NCBI GenBank assembly: GCA_030522415.1
Contig: CM060121.1
Location: forward strand, 6,104,476-6,168,475
Direction: 5' to 3'
DNA: 64,000 nucleotides
Source: Channallabes apus
Lineage: Eukaryota > Chordata > Actinopteri > Siluriformes > Clariidae
Below, one piece after another: positions 25,101 to 36,450 of the stretch (position 1 is its first letter; every line of letters begins with the position of its first letter). The translations under genes and the position numbers were made by a program. Below the pieces are notes generated by a model, which did no database searches, was not told the origin of the DNA, and saw only the letters and a program-made list of their open reading frames with translations.

Positions 25101-28100
25101 GGAAGTGCTGCAGCACTGTAAGCACCTTTGACATTAGCATACAGCAGGTCTAGTGTCTTCTCCCCCCTAGTGTGACAATCCACGTACTGGGTGAAAGTGG
25201 GAATAGTCTTGTTCAGTGATGTGTGATTGAAATCACCGGAGATCAGGAGAAAGGCATCAGGGTGTCGAGTCTGGAGTTTGGCAGTTACAGAGTGAATGAC
25301 GTCACACGCGGCAGCGGCATTCGCGGATGGAGGAATGTACACAGCAGTTATTATCACATGTGAGAATTCTCTTGGTAAATAATATGGGCGAAGTCCGACA
25401 GCCAACAGTTCAATATCTGGACTACAAACGCGCTCCTTAACAGTCACATGACCGGGGTTACACCACATGTTGTTGATGTAAACAGCCAGCCCCCCTCCTT
25501 TCCTCTTAACGCTCTCTCTCCTCGTCCTGTCGCTCCGTATCGCGCTGAAGCCGTCCAGTGTAATATTAGAGTCTGGCACATCGCTATGTAACCAAGTCTC
25601 TGTAAAACACATCAGACTGCACTCGCGGAAGATGTTTTCAGTCTTTAACAAAGCTGTCAACTCGTCCATCTTATTGTCCAGAGATCTCACGTTGCCCATG
25701 ATAAGAGACGGGACATACGGCTTGTACTTTCTCATCCTTTCCTTATGCGCCGCGCGTTTCTCTTCCTCTTTGGCTCCTCTGCGCCGCTTCCTTCCACCTC
25801 TGCATCCCCTTATCGTCCTCCTCCGTATCTCATCCGGAATGTTTAGAGTCCTATACAGAGTCGGATCTCTGATGCCGGCCGGCTTCAGTGCGATCAGCTG
25901 TTCCCTGTTGTAAACAAAGGAGCCGCCTCCTTGCTGTTGCGCGCTGATCACCCGGAGCGCCGAAAGTGTAATTAAAATTGCGTAACTAAGAACAAGAACA
26001 CTTTCAAAACGCATGGTTTGAAAGGGCGACCTTACTTGTTAAATCGAATAAAGTTATAAATAAATAATAGAAGGAAAGTATAATAAAAAGTAAAAAACAC
26101 ACGAGAATTCCGAGAGCAACTGCACCAAGCTGCTGCACGCTCGCGCATGCGCAGAAAAAAAAGGCCCAGTCATAAGGTCTGTGAGGTGGTAGGGAGATAG
26201 CCCGCAATTTGCTGAAGACCTGCTTGAGGTCAGCATATTCAGGAGGGACAACTGAGAGGTCAGGGAACTCCTCCTCATTAGGGAACATGGCTGAGGGCCA
26301 GTGAGCTGACTTGAGACAGGACAACAGACACGAAGGACCCCATTCTTGAATTGTATTCTTGACCCAGTCTATACGGGGATTATGACGGGTCAACCAAGGG
26401 CGTCCGAGAACCAGGGGTGAGTGGGCGTTATGCATTACGAGGAAAGAGGTCTCTTCAGAGTGATTGCCAGAAATTCACAGGGTTATCGGGACTGTGCATT
26501 GGGTAATGACGGGCAGACGGGTCCCATCTAGGGCTCAAACAGCTAACGGGTGGTTCAGGGCTAGTGTAGGAAGATTGAGATCCTTAACCTTTGATGCGGA
26601 GATCAAATTCTGGTCAGAACCGGAATCAATTAATGCAGGGATCATGTGAGGCTTATCTTGTGCTACGATAATAGCTGGCAGAAGCGGTCGTGGGCTAGGG
26701 GAATGGATAGAGACTGGCCCCTCCAGGGTCCCTAGGTTCACCGGAGGGGCTTGACTTTTAGTTGGCAGTGAAGACGATAATGACCTGACTGGCTGCAATA
26801 AAGACAAGAACCTCCGCTGGCGTTCTCCTGGGGAAATCTGGGTCCGACCCAGTTGCATGGGTTCTGAGCCTGAACTAGGACCTGGCAACGAGACAGGGCT
26901 GGGAGACGACAGTGAGGAGGCGGAAGGGCTGGGTCCAGGATGGCAGAGTGGAGACCGCATGCGACACCTATGTGTCAAACGAGCGTCCGTGCGCCCAGCT
27001 AATTCCATCAGGCCGTTTAGATCAGTGGGGAGCTCCTGGCTGATCAAGTGATCCTTAACGTTCTCAGCGAGACCGTGGAGGAAGGCGTCATAAAGTGCCT
27101 GAGCGCCCCAGTTTGCTGATGCAGCCAACGTACGGAACTCAATAGCGTAGTCGTAGGCAGATCGTGAGCCCTGGCGAAGCTCCAATAAATGTCTGGCAGC
27201 CTCCCTGCCAGTGTGAGAGCGGTCGAACACCCTCTTCATCTGCTCTGTAAATGATTTGAAGGTGGAGCAGCATGGGTCATTGGCATCCCAGAACGCGGTT
27301 CCCCATTCGCGGGCTCGGTCAGTGAGGAGTGTGATCACATAAGCCACTCTTGAACGCTCAGTGGGGAAAGAGGAGGCTTGGAGCTCTAACAACAGAGAGC
27401 ATTGTGACAAGAAGGAACGGCAGGTTCCAGGTTCGCCGCTATTTGGCTGTGGGTTAGGGAGTCGAGGTTCATGACATTCCAGGAGTTTTTGTAGCTGTGG
27501 GGAGATGGAGGATAGTGTCTCAGTAACCTGCTGGATGGTTTGTTGATGGGAGCCCAACAGCGCCCCCTGCCGTGAAAGGGCCTGCCTTAACTGCTCCAAG
27601 TCCGCTGGGTTCGTCATGGCCGAAGTATACTGTCAGGCGCGGGACTGAAGAAGGGTGAACCCAATAGCAGACTAAAAGAGTTTATTGCGATATTGAAAAA
27701 TAGAAAGGGGTTTCAGCATATAGATGAGGTAGAGGAAGAGGAGAGAAGGTGCTTGTGAGAGAACGGGATGAATGGAGAGTCTCCTGTGATGCGAAAGGAG
27801 GCGGGTCGATGACGTATGGGGGGAAAACCCCACAGTCCGGAAGTGGAAGGTGAAGCGGGAGTCTCCTGTGATGCGTGGGTGAGGGATGAGAATGAGTGTG
27901 CGTAATCGCAGTGTCTGGTGTTCTAAGAACTTGTATCCGGCAGAAAGTGAATCCCCGCTCGTGTTGGTGAAACTCTTTCGTCCGATCTCCATAAACGCGG
28001 AAGTGCACACACACACACACACATACACACACACAGAAATAATGCAAGTGGAGGTCAGAGAGGCAGGCAAAATCGGTGACCAGTAATCCAGTGGCGAGAG

Positions 28101-28789
28101 AAGCTACGTGATCCAAAACGTGATCCAAACTCGGAGTAGATAAACAGGCGAGGTCATACACATAGACGAATCCGAGGCGAGCAAATCCGGAGGGCGAAGC
28201 GCGAAGACGAAATCCAAAAACAGGCACGGTCAAAAACACAAATCCAGGACACTAGGAAATTTCACGAATGAACGAGACGAGAGGCAAGGTGAGGAGCTCT
28301 CTGCATTACTCTTAAAGCCCCTGGCTGATTGCCAAATTGGTAACAGGCAGAGGTGGAAAGAGTAATAAAATTTTGTACTCAAGTACAAGTACTGTTACTT
28401 CAGTGAATTTTACTTAAGTACAAGTAAAGTTACCATTATAAAAATCTGCTCAAATAAAAGTAAAAAGTAGCTCATTAAAAAATTTACACAGAGTAAAAGT
28501 TACCGAGTTACTTTTTTATTTTAATTTTTTTAACAGCGGGGGTGGGTTGAGGCATTCTAGCGTAGTTCAAAAAAAGATGAGCAGATATAAATCTCAAACT
28601 AGTTGTTTTTAACTGAAGGAACACATTTGCATAATAAAGCTGTTGTTTTTCTTGTGCTTAAAAATCAAAGTGGTCACTTAAATATGGTGTTACGTCCCAG
28701 TCTAGGGTCATACAGCAAAAGAATGGTTCAGGATTCTATTTTAAACTGTATGGAAATGGTGGTATATGGCAGAAAGAACTAGATCCAAT

Positions 28790-28862
<73 letters not shown>

Positions 28863-31800
28863 AGGAGGAGGAGGATCAGATTCAGGGTGGACCCAGGCCA
28901 AAATAATAAACAAAATGGTATTTATATTTAGTAGCTAGATTACCTGCCAAAAAAAAAAACACAAACAAAAATACAGGTACCTTCCCGGACTCCCTAAACC
29001 AAAAACAGTGAAATTATCTACAAATATATACAAAGACCAACCAAACCAAAGGGACAAAGCAATAATCAAAGTCAATGGGAGGCAAAAAGTCAAACCAGAA
29101 TACACAACCAAACATCAAAACGCCAAAATCACAACCTCTTTCATCTTTCCCGCGTCTCTCTCCGGTTTATATATGGTTGTGCTAGTCGATGACGTCACTC
29201 AGGGCGGAAGCGACCGTGTGGAAGGTCAGGAAGATGCCGATGTCAGAAAACCTGGAGTGGAGTCTGGAGCGGCGCGCGACCAGGACATGATACACACACG
29301 CGGCGCAACGGAGCATTTATACACAGCATAATATTTTTATTATTTTATCATTTTCATTCATTTATTTTTTACTCAGTAGCGAATATGATTTAAAATGTAG
29401 CGAATTACAATACTTCAAACAAAACGTACTTAAGTAAAAGTAAAATTACAGATTTTTAAAACTACTTAAAAAAGTAGAAATACACAAAAAAACTACTCAA
29501 TTACAGTAACGCGAGTAAATGTAATTCGTTACTTTCCACCTCTGGTAACAGGTGTGCTCCCGCCATTGGCGCAGAGTGTATTAGCAGGAGTTATGACTTG
29601 GATGTGCTGGGCTGATCAGACTGGCTCGTGACATGTAGTAATAATATTAAATATATTATGCATTATAATTATTATATTATAATAATTTTAATTATATATT
29701 ATATTGTTTCCTACTAAGAAATTTCTATTGAGCAATTTGGAGGTCATATCTGTTATTTGGATATTGAATAAATAAAGCATTCTTTGTAAAATATTGTCTC
29801 TGTAAATAGCGCCAAGACTCGGTAAACTCATTAGCTCATTTGAAGCTAGAAGCGTTAACTCCTTTGGTTACAAATAAAAGTCATTGAACTGGTGTGAATA
29901 ACATTTAATAAAATAAGTGAGGATCAAATGCTATGTGCAGATTAAATGGGTCTCATTTACATACATCAACCCTTTACCCAGATTTACAAGAGAAATATAA
30001 AATGCTTACTTCTGTATATAAGTGAAAAGTAAAATATTTAGTGTTTGGTCTAAAACACTGCTGTGATGTGTAATGATGCAGCTCAATGAAAAGTGGCATT
30101 TTCCCATTATAACATTATAAAATAGCTTTATTAATCTTCTACCACAACAATGTATCAATGATTACAATATTTTGTTTAATAAAGACATCTCATATGTTTT
30201 ATTCTGTTTTGTCACTTACAGTAGCAGTTCTGAAAAAATCAACACCTAACAAACCTTGTTTACTTCACTTTAAATTAATTAATAATCACTTTTCATATCA
30301 TTGAAACTAGAAAGTTTGTAAAAACCCTGCAGACATTTTAACAAGATTTTTATTTGTCATGCACACTCAGCCGCGACCGGCACTAGGACCCGGAAGTAAG
30401 GCGGTCGCGAAGCTGAAAGCATAAAAGGAAACAAGATGGCGGCGCACATCGCTCTGTCATTGAGTTAAGCCCATGTCTGTTCGGAATCGTTCCAGTATAT
30501 GTGAGTACTCACTTTCTTGGTTATCTTTTCAGACTGAGTGTGTATTTTTAGGACTAGGGTTAGATTGTGTCTTTCCTGTGCTCATTGTGTGTGAGAGTCC
30601 TTATAATAAATCGCGTGATTATCCTGCCTGCTCGTGTTTATCCGCGTTTGGGTTTACCATTCACGCTACAGGGCTAACTGCTAAGGCTATCTGTTCATCC
30701 CGGTTAGTTCGTGACAGATAGCACGATCATCATTCTGGTCATCCCGGTTAGTTCGTGACAGAATGACAGAGCCAGCAGTAAACCCAGCGGATTACGCCCG
30801 CCTTCGCGGTGTGGTTGACCAGCATGCTTTGCTCATTAATGCGCTAACCGCGGAGCTCGATTCTCTGCGCCGGAGTGTCCGAGACACCGCGGCCTTGCGC
30901 CGCGAGGTCGCGGAGCTTAGGCAGGAGAACGCGGGCCTTCGGGCGGCGGTTAGTGGGCTGGCTAGCGGTCCGCCCGCCGCGTCGGTCGCGGCACCGCACC
31001 ATCCCCCCCCCCCCTTCTGACGTTTTTCTAGCTCTTCCAGATAAATGGGATGGCACGGATGGGAAATGCAGTGTGTTTTTAACATCGCTGGAACTGGTGT
31101 TTGAGTTCAATGCCACCAAGTACTCCACCGACCGGCTGCGCATTGCACTCCTCGTCTCGTTGCTATCAGGGCAGGCAGCAGAGTGGGCCACGGCAGTCTT
31201 GCGCGCTGACACAGACACTGCGCACTCATATAATGAATTCACCCGTCAGCTCAAGCTAACATTTGAACATCCCGCGGGCGAGGTGGAGACCGACACAAAG
31301 CTCTACCACCTGCGACAGGGAGGACTGTCCGTGAGTAGATATACCGCCGAGTTCCGGACCCTCGCTATCCAGACCTCCTGGGGAGACGCAGCTCTCCGGA
31401 CGTCCTACTTCGAGGGGCTGGCTAATCGTATCAAAGACGAGCTAGCCGGACGAGTGCTACCAGCCACACTGGAAGGGCTAATCCAGCTAGTCCTCCGGGT
31501 CGATCAGCGCCTCCTCTCTCGTCCGAAGCCAGCACCTCGAACCCTGTCGCCACCATCCACTTATACCCACACTGCACCAAGACCACCACCCACCGTCACC
31601 ACAGCTTTTCCTGGACGTGTCGAATCTCCACCCCCTGCCATGGTTGACACCGGAGCCGGGGAACCCATGCAACTAGGGCGCGCCTCCCTGACCGTGGCGG
31701 AACGCCAGAGACGTTACCGCGAGGGACTGTGCGCCTATTGCGGCTCAGCAGCGCACCACCGAGCCACCTGCCCGTCTCGTCCGGGAAACGCCCAGACCCG

Positions 31801-34800
31801 GTGAGAGATAGGAGAGACTCCCCGGGTACCATACACCTCTCCGCCACCACCGATCACACCGCCACTCGACTCACGGTTCAGGTAACCCTCCACCTTGGCC
31901 ACAAACGGGTCAGAAGTGCCGCGTTCATCGATTCCGGTGCCGCGGGTAACTTCATTGACTCAACATACGCCAGAGGATTGGGGGTAAAGATTGAGGCGTT
32001 ATCCCAGCCAATGAGAATCATCTCAGTCGACGGGCGGCCCCTCTCATCCAGCCCCATCACCCAGCAGACTCTACCCATCACTCTCGTCCTCGGCCAACAT
32101 CAGGAGTCCATACAATTTCACCTCACACCCATATCATCTCCACCCATCATCCTCGGCTATCCCTGGCTCTTACAGCACGACCCACTCATCTCCTGGTCTC
32201 AGAACCGGATCCTTCAATGGGGGCCGACCTGTACCGACTTATGCCTACAGGCACAGGCTGGGACGTGTTCCAGGGAGTCCGAGGCCCCCGACGTCGACAT
32301 CCACGCCATTCCTCCACCATATCGAGACCTGGCTGAAGTGTTCTGTAAACGCCGGGCCAGCCACCTTCCACCTCACCGACCCTACGACCTAGCCATTGAG
32401 CTCCAGCCAGGCTCCAGCCCCCCCCGCGGCCATCTCTACTCCCTCTCTACCAACGAGACCCAGGCTATGGAGGAGTATGTCACCAACGCCCTGCGAAATG
32501 GCACCATCAGGCCCTCCTCCTCGCCGGCTGCCGCGGGGTTCTTCTTCGTAAAGAAGAAACGGGGCGAACTTCGTCCGTGTGTCGACTATCGGGGGCTAAA
32601 TAAGATCACCATTCGGAATCGTCACCCGCTGCCTCTCACCAACTCAGCCCTGGACGCCCTCTCTGGTGCCACCATGTTCACTAAGTTGGACCTCCGGAGC
32701 GCCTACAACTTGGTGCGCATCAGAGAGGGTGATGAGTGGAAGACAGCCTTCATCACCCCTACCGGACACTATGAGAGCCTGGTCATCCCATTTGGTCTCT
32801 GTAACGCACCCTCGACCTTCCAAGCTTTCATCAACGATGTCCTCAGGGACATGCTAGGCCGATGGGTGTTTGTCTATCTGGATGACATTTTAATTTATTC
32901 ACGCACCCCCACTGAACACACCAAACACGTTCGAGCTGTCCTTAAGAGATTGCTCGCCCACCAGCTGTACTGTAAGCTGGAGAAGTGTGCTTTTCACGAG
33001 CACTCCACCACGTTCCTGGGTTTTGTCATCTCGCCCCAGGGTGTGGCCATGGACCCGCAGAAGCTGGAGGTTGTACGTCACTGGCCCCTACCCAGGACAC
33101 TCAAACAGCTCCAACGCTTTCTCGGGTTTGCGAACTTTTATCGTCGCTTTATCCGGGGCTACAGTACAGTTGCAGCACCGCTCACTGCACTTACCAGGCT
33201 CTCCAACAGTTCCTTTCGACTCAACCCTACCGCCATCTCAGCTTTTCATCGACTCTGTCATCTGTTCACCACCGCACCCATCCTGCTTCATCCCGATGCC
33301 AGCCAACCGTTCGTTGTGGAGGTGGACGCGTCGGAGGTGGGCGCCGGCGCTGTTCTCTCCCAACGAGGTCCAGACCAGAAGCTGCACCCATGTGGCTTCT
33401 ACTCCAAAAAGTTTAACCCCACTCAGCAGCGATACGGTGTGGGGGACCGCGAACTGCTGGGCATAAAGTGGGCCTTGGAGGAGTGGCGTCACTGGCTCCA
33501 GGGCGCCAGTGAGCCATTCATCGTCTGGACGGACGACCAAAACCTGATCACCATCCGCAGTTTGAAGCAGTTGAACCCACGACAGGCACGGTGGGCACTG
33601 TTCTTCGAACAATTCAACTTCCACCTCTCGTACCGCCCGGGGTCGAAGAACACCAAGGCTGACGCCCTCTCCCGGCAACACGAGCGAGAGACGCCCCGGG
33701 CGGACCCCGTGCCTGTCCTTCCACCTACCCGCATCATCGCACCCCTGCAGTGGAACCTGGAGACGAGGGTCCGCCAGGCACTAACCAGGGACCCAGCACC
33801 GGCAGGTGTGCCGCCCGGACGGCTCTTCGTCCCCGAACGACTCCGAACTGAGGTCCTCCAGTGGGGCCATTCGTCACCCGTCGCAGGACACCAGGGAAGC
33901 CGGAGAACCACCACCTTCATCGGCCGGGCCTTCTGGTGGCCCTCCATGAGGAGGGAAATCACAGAGTTCGTTCGGGCGTGCCCAATGTGTGCCAGGGCGA
34001 AGGACATTAACCAACCAACTCCAGGGGAACTCCAACCACTCCCAGTTCCCCGTCGACCCTGGTCCCACATTGCCGTGGATTTCATCACGGGCCTGCCGGA
34101 TTCAGATGGAAGAGACGTCATCCTGACCATTGTGGATCGCTTCTCCAAGGCAGTGCACCTGGTGGCCCTCGCCGGACTCCCGTCAGCGAAGGAGACAGCC
34201 GAGCTGATTCTGGAACACGTAGTCCGATTGCATGGGTTCCCAAAGGACATCGTCTCGGACAGAGGTCCCCAGTTCACCGCCCGGTTCTGGAAGGCCTTCT
34301 GCCGTCTGATCGATTCGTCCTGCAGTTTGTCTTCCGGCTACCACCCTCAGACGAACGGTCAGACGGAGCAAACCAACCAACAGCTGGAGCGCTACCTGAG
34401 ATGTTTTGTGTCGGACCGCCAGCGCTCCTGGGCCCGCTACCTCAAGTGGGCCGAGTTATCCCATAACCTCCATGTCTCCTCAGCCACCAACCTGAGTCCA
34501 TTTGAGGTGTGCTATGGTTTCCAGCCTCCAATGTTCACCCACCAGGAACCGGAGGTTGACGTACCATCGGCCCAACAGTTGGTTCGCCGGTGCCGGCGGC
34601 TATGGCACCAAGCCAACCTCGCCATCCGACGCACCAACGCCAACTATGTGGCCCAACACCGCCGCCGGCACCCCCCGGGACGATTGTACCACGTAGGTGA
34701 CAAAGTGTGGCTATCAACCAGGAACCTCCACCTGCACACCGAATCCAAAAAATTATCACCAAGATTCATCGGGCCATACCGCATAACACTCAGGATCAAC

Positions 34801-36416
34801 CCTGTCACCTACCGGCTCCAGCTGCCTGCGGCGCTCCGGATCCACCCCGTCTTCCATACCTCACAGTTGAAACCATTCACCACCTCACCCATGGTTCCAC
34901 CCACCCCCCCTGCTCCTCCTCCCCGAATCATTGACGGCGGTCCCGCCTACACCGTGCGACGGATCCTCGACTCGCGCCCTCGGGGCAGGGGCACCCAGTA
35001 TCTGGTCGACTGGGAGGGCTACGGCCCCGAGGAGCGGTCCTGGATTCCGGCTCGCTTCATCCTCGACTCCGGGCTCATTAGGGACTACCGTCACCAGGTA
35101 TCCTCCACCCCTGGACCGTCCGGAGTCGGTCCTGGACGGGGGGGTACTGTCATGCACACTCAGCCGCGACCGGCACTAGGACCCGGAAGTAAGGCGGTCG
35201 CGAAGCTGAAAGCATAAAAGGAAACAAGATGGCGGCGCACATCGCTCTGTCATTGAGTTAAGCCCATGTCTGTTCGGAATCGTTCCAGTATATGTGAGTA
35301 CTCACTTTCTTGGTTATCTTTTCAGACTGAGTGTGTATTTTTAGGACTAGGGTTAGATTGTGTCTTTCCTGTGCTCATTGTGTGTGAGAGTCCTTATAAT
35401 AAATCGCGTGATTATCCTGCCTGCTCGTGTTTATCCGCGTTTGGGTTTACCATTCACGCTACAGGGCTAACTGCTAAGGCTATCTGTTCATCCCGGTTAG
35501 TTCGTGACAGATAGCACGATCATCATTCTGGTCATCCCGGTTAGTTCGTGACATTATTAGCTAGAAACTGCTTTAAAACTGCTCAGACTGAACTCATTTT
35601 CCAGTCCATTTTGGATGAAGTGTGTATATATGTACAAAATGCATTATTCTGTAAAGTGAATGAGTTTATTTAAGATTGTAAGTAGGTTTGCTTGGATCAA
35701 TTCCCTTGTGAATGATAATTGTTCCACAGACAGTGTGAGGAATTAAACTAAACACTGTTGCTTCATCGTTGTTGTTACTGATCTTTAAATTATTATTTAT
35801 AAAAGACAGACTCACCAGGACATGGCTGGACTTCAATGGTAATGTGATCACGGCTGACATGATTGTCTACAGAGCAGGTGACGTTTCCATGAAGGTCTTT
35901 ATCCAGTATGAGAGTGCTGGACCTGATCTCCAGTTGAGGGACTGTGTTTACATCAGAAGTCCAGTTGAAGTGGAGTTTGTCTCCATCAGCAGAACAGGAC
36001 ACTTTCATGACTCCAGGTGTCAGGCAGCTGTAAGACACTTTCACTGAAGACACCTGAGCTGTGGATTACACAGAGAAAATATTTAAATATTTAAATATCC
36101 CTGCTTCATACGTATATTCCTCACTCCTGCTCTCCTTTTTCTTTTGAAGTTAATAAGATAAAAAAATGTTTTTTTTAAAAGAAAGAGACACCAAATGTCT
36201 TACAGAACTGACCAAACAGAATCTAGAATGAAACGAAAATGTTACAATAAATTGTATTCTGTAACTAAATTCAGGACTGTATATTAAAGAAAAGTATTAT
36301 ATTACTAAAGGCATTATACAACAGCAAGGTTGAATGTTTTTCCTGACATGTTTTCAGCATGTGTGTTATTGTTGTATAGCAGCACAAGGAATTCCAGTTC
36401 TAACACGAATAACATT

Positions 36417-36450
<34 letters not shown>

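Larger units (their letters stand above)
22837..26162 (-). mobile_element. near-full-length L2-type LINE inserted in the Gypsy pol
   Basis: 3326 bp. A GC-containing 5' UTR (26162-26015) is followed by an endonuclease ORF and a reverse transcriptase, and the 3' end has attcaag repeats. The Gypsy frame breaks after ...PYDWA and resumes with IDLLPG with no codon lost, so both boundaries are exact. No long target duplication is visible. Confidence 0.85.
21060..26434 (-). pseudogene. Gypsy pol remnant (RT, RNase H, integrase)
   Basis: Before the LINE (26434-26163): end of protease and the RT lead-in ([10 protein letters not shown]). After it (22836-21060): RT with [15 protein letters not shown] and the [12 protein letters not shown] catalytic box, then a frameshift near 21930. 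RNase H ([16 protein letters not shown]), a second frameshift near 21480, then integrase with the HHCC zinc region, the first catalytic Asp ([13 protein letters not shown]) and RFSKAVHF. The rest of the catalytic core is missing. Confidence 0.82.
21060..29633 (-). mobile_element. decayed Gypsy LTR retrotransposon, 3' truncated, split by a LINE
   Basis: Reading on the minus strand: LTR (29633-27631), gag/protease (27617 down), RT and RNase H, and integrase up to VHFVPLTKL, where the copy is cut off near 21060. There is no 3' LTR. The LTR is interrupted by a hAT-like element and the pol by an L2 LINE. Several frame breaks make it inactive. Confidence 0.85.
30355..35553 (+). mobile_element. young chromodomain Gypsy (Tf1/sushi-like) LTR retrotransposon
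   Basis: 5199 bp with 406-bp LTRs at 30355-30760 and 35148-35553 that I read as identical. A perfect TTATT duplication lies at 30350-30354 and 35554-35558. gag starts two bases after the LTR. The 1162-codon pol is uninterrupted and its end overlaps LTR2. The only lesion is a frame break in a 12-base C run in gag. Confidence 0.94.

Noticed and set aside
27618..27640. Self-priming complement after the decayed Gypsy LTR
   Set aside because: The bases after this LTR (gtatacttcggcc) have no match near a TATA-spaced start in its LTR, so the pattern does not extend to this family.
30498..30531. Small intron in the Gypsy LTR leader (gtgagt ... ttttcag)
   Set aside because: About 34 bp, too short for normal splicing in vertebrates.
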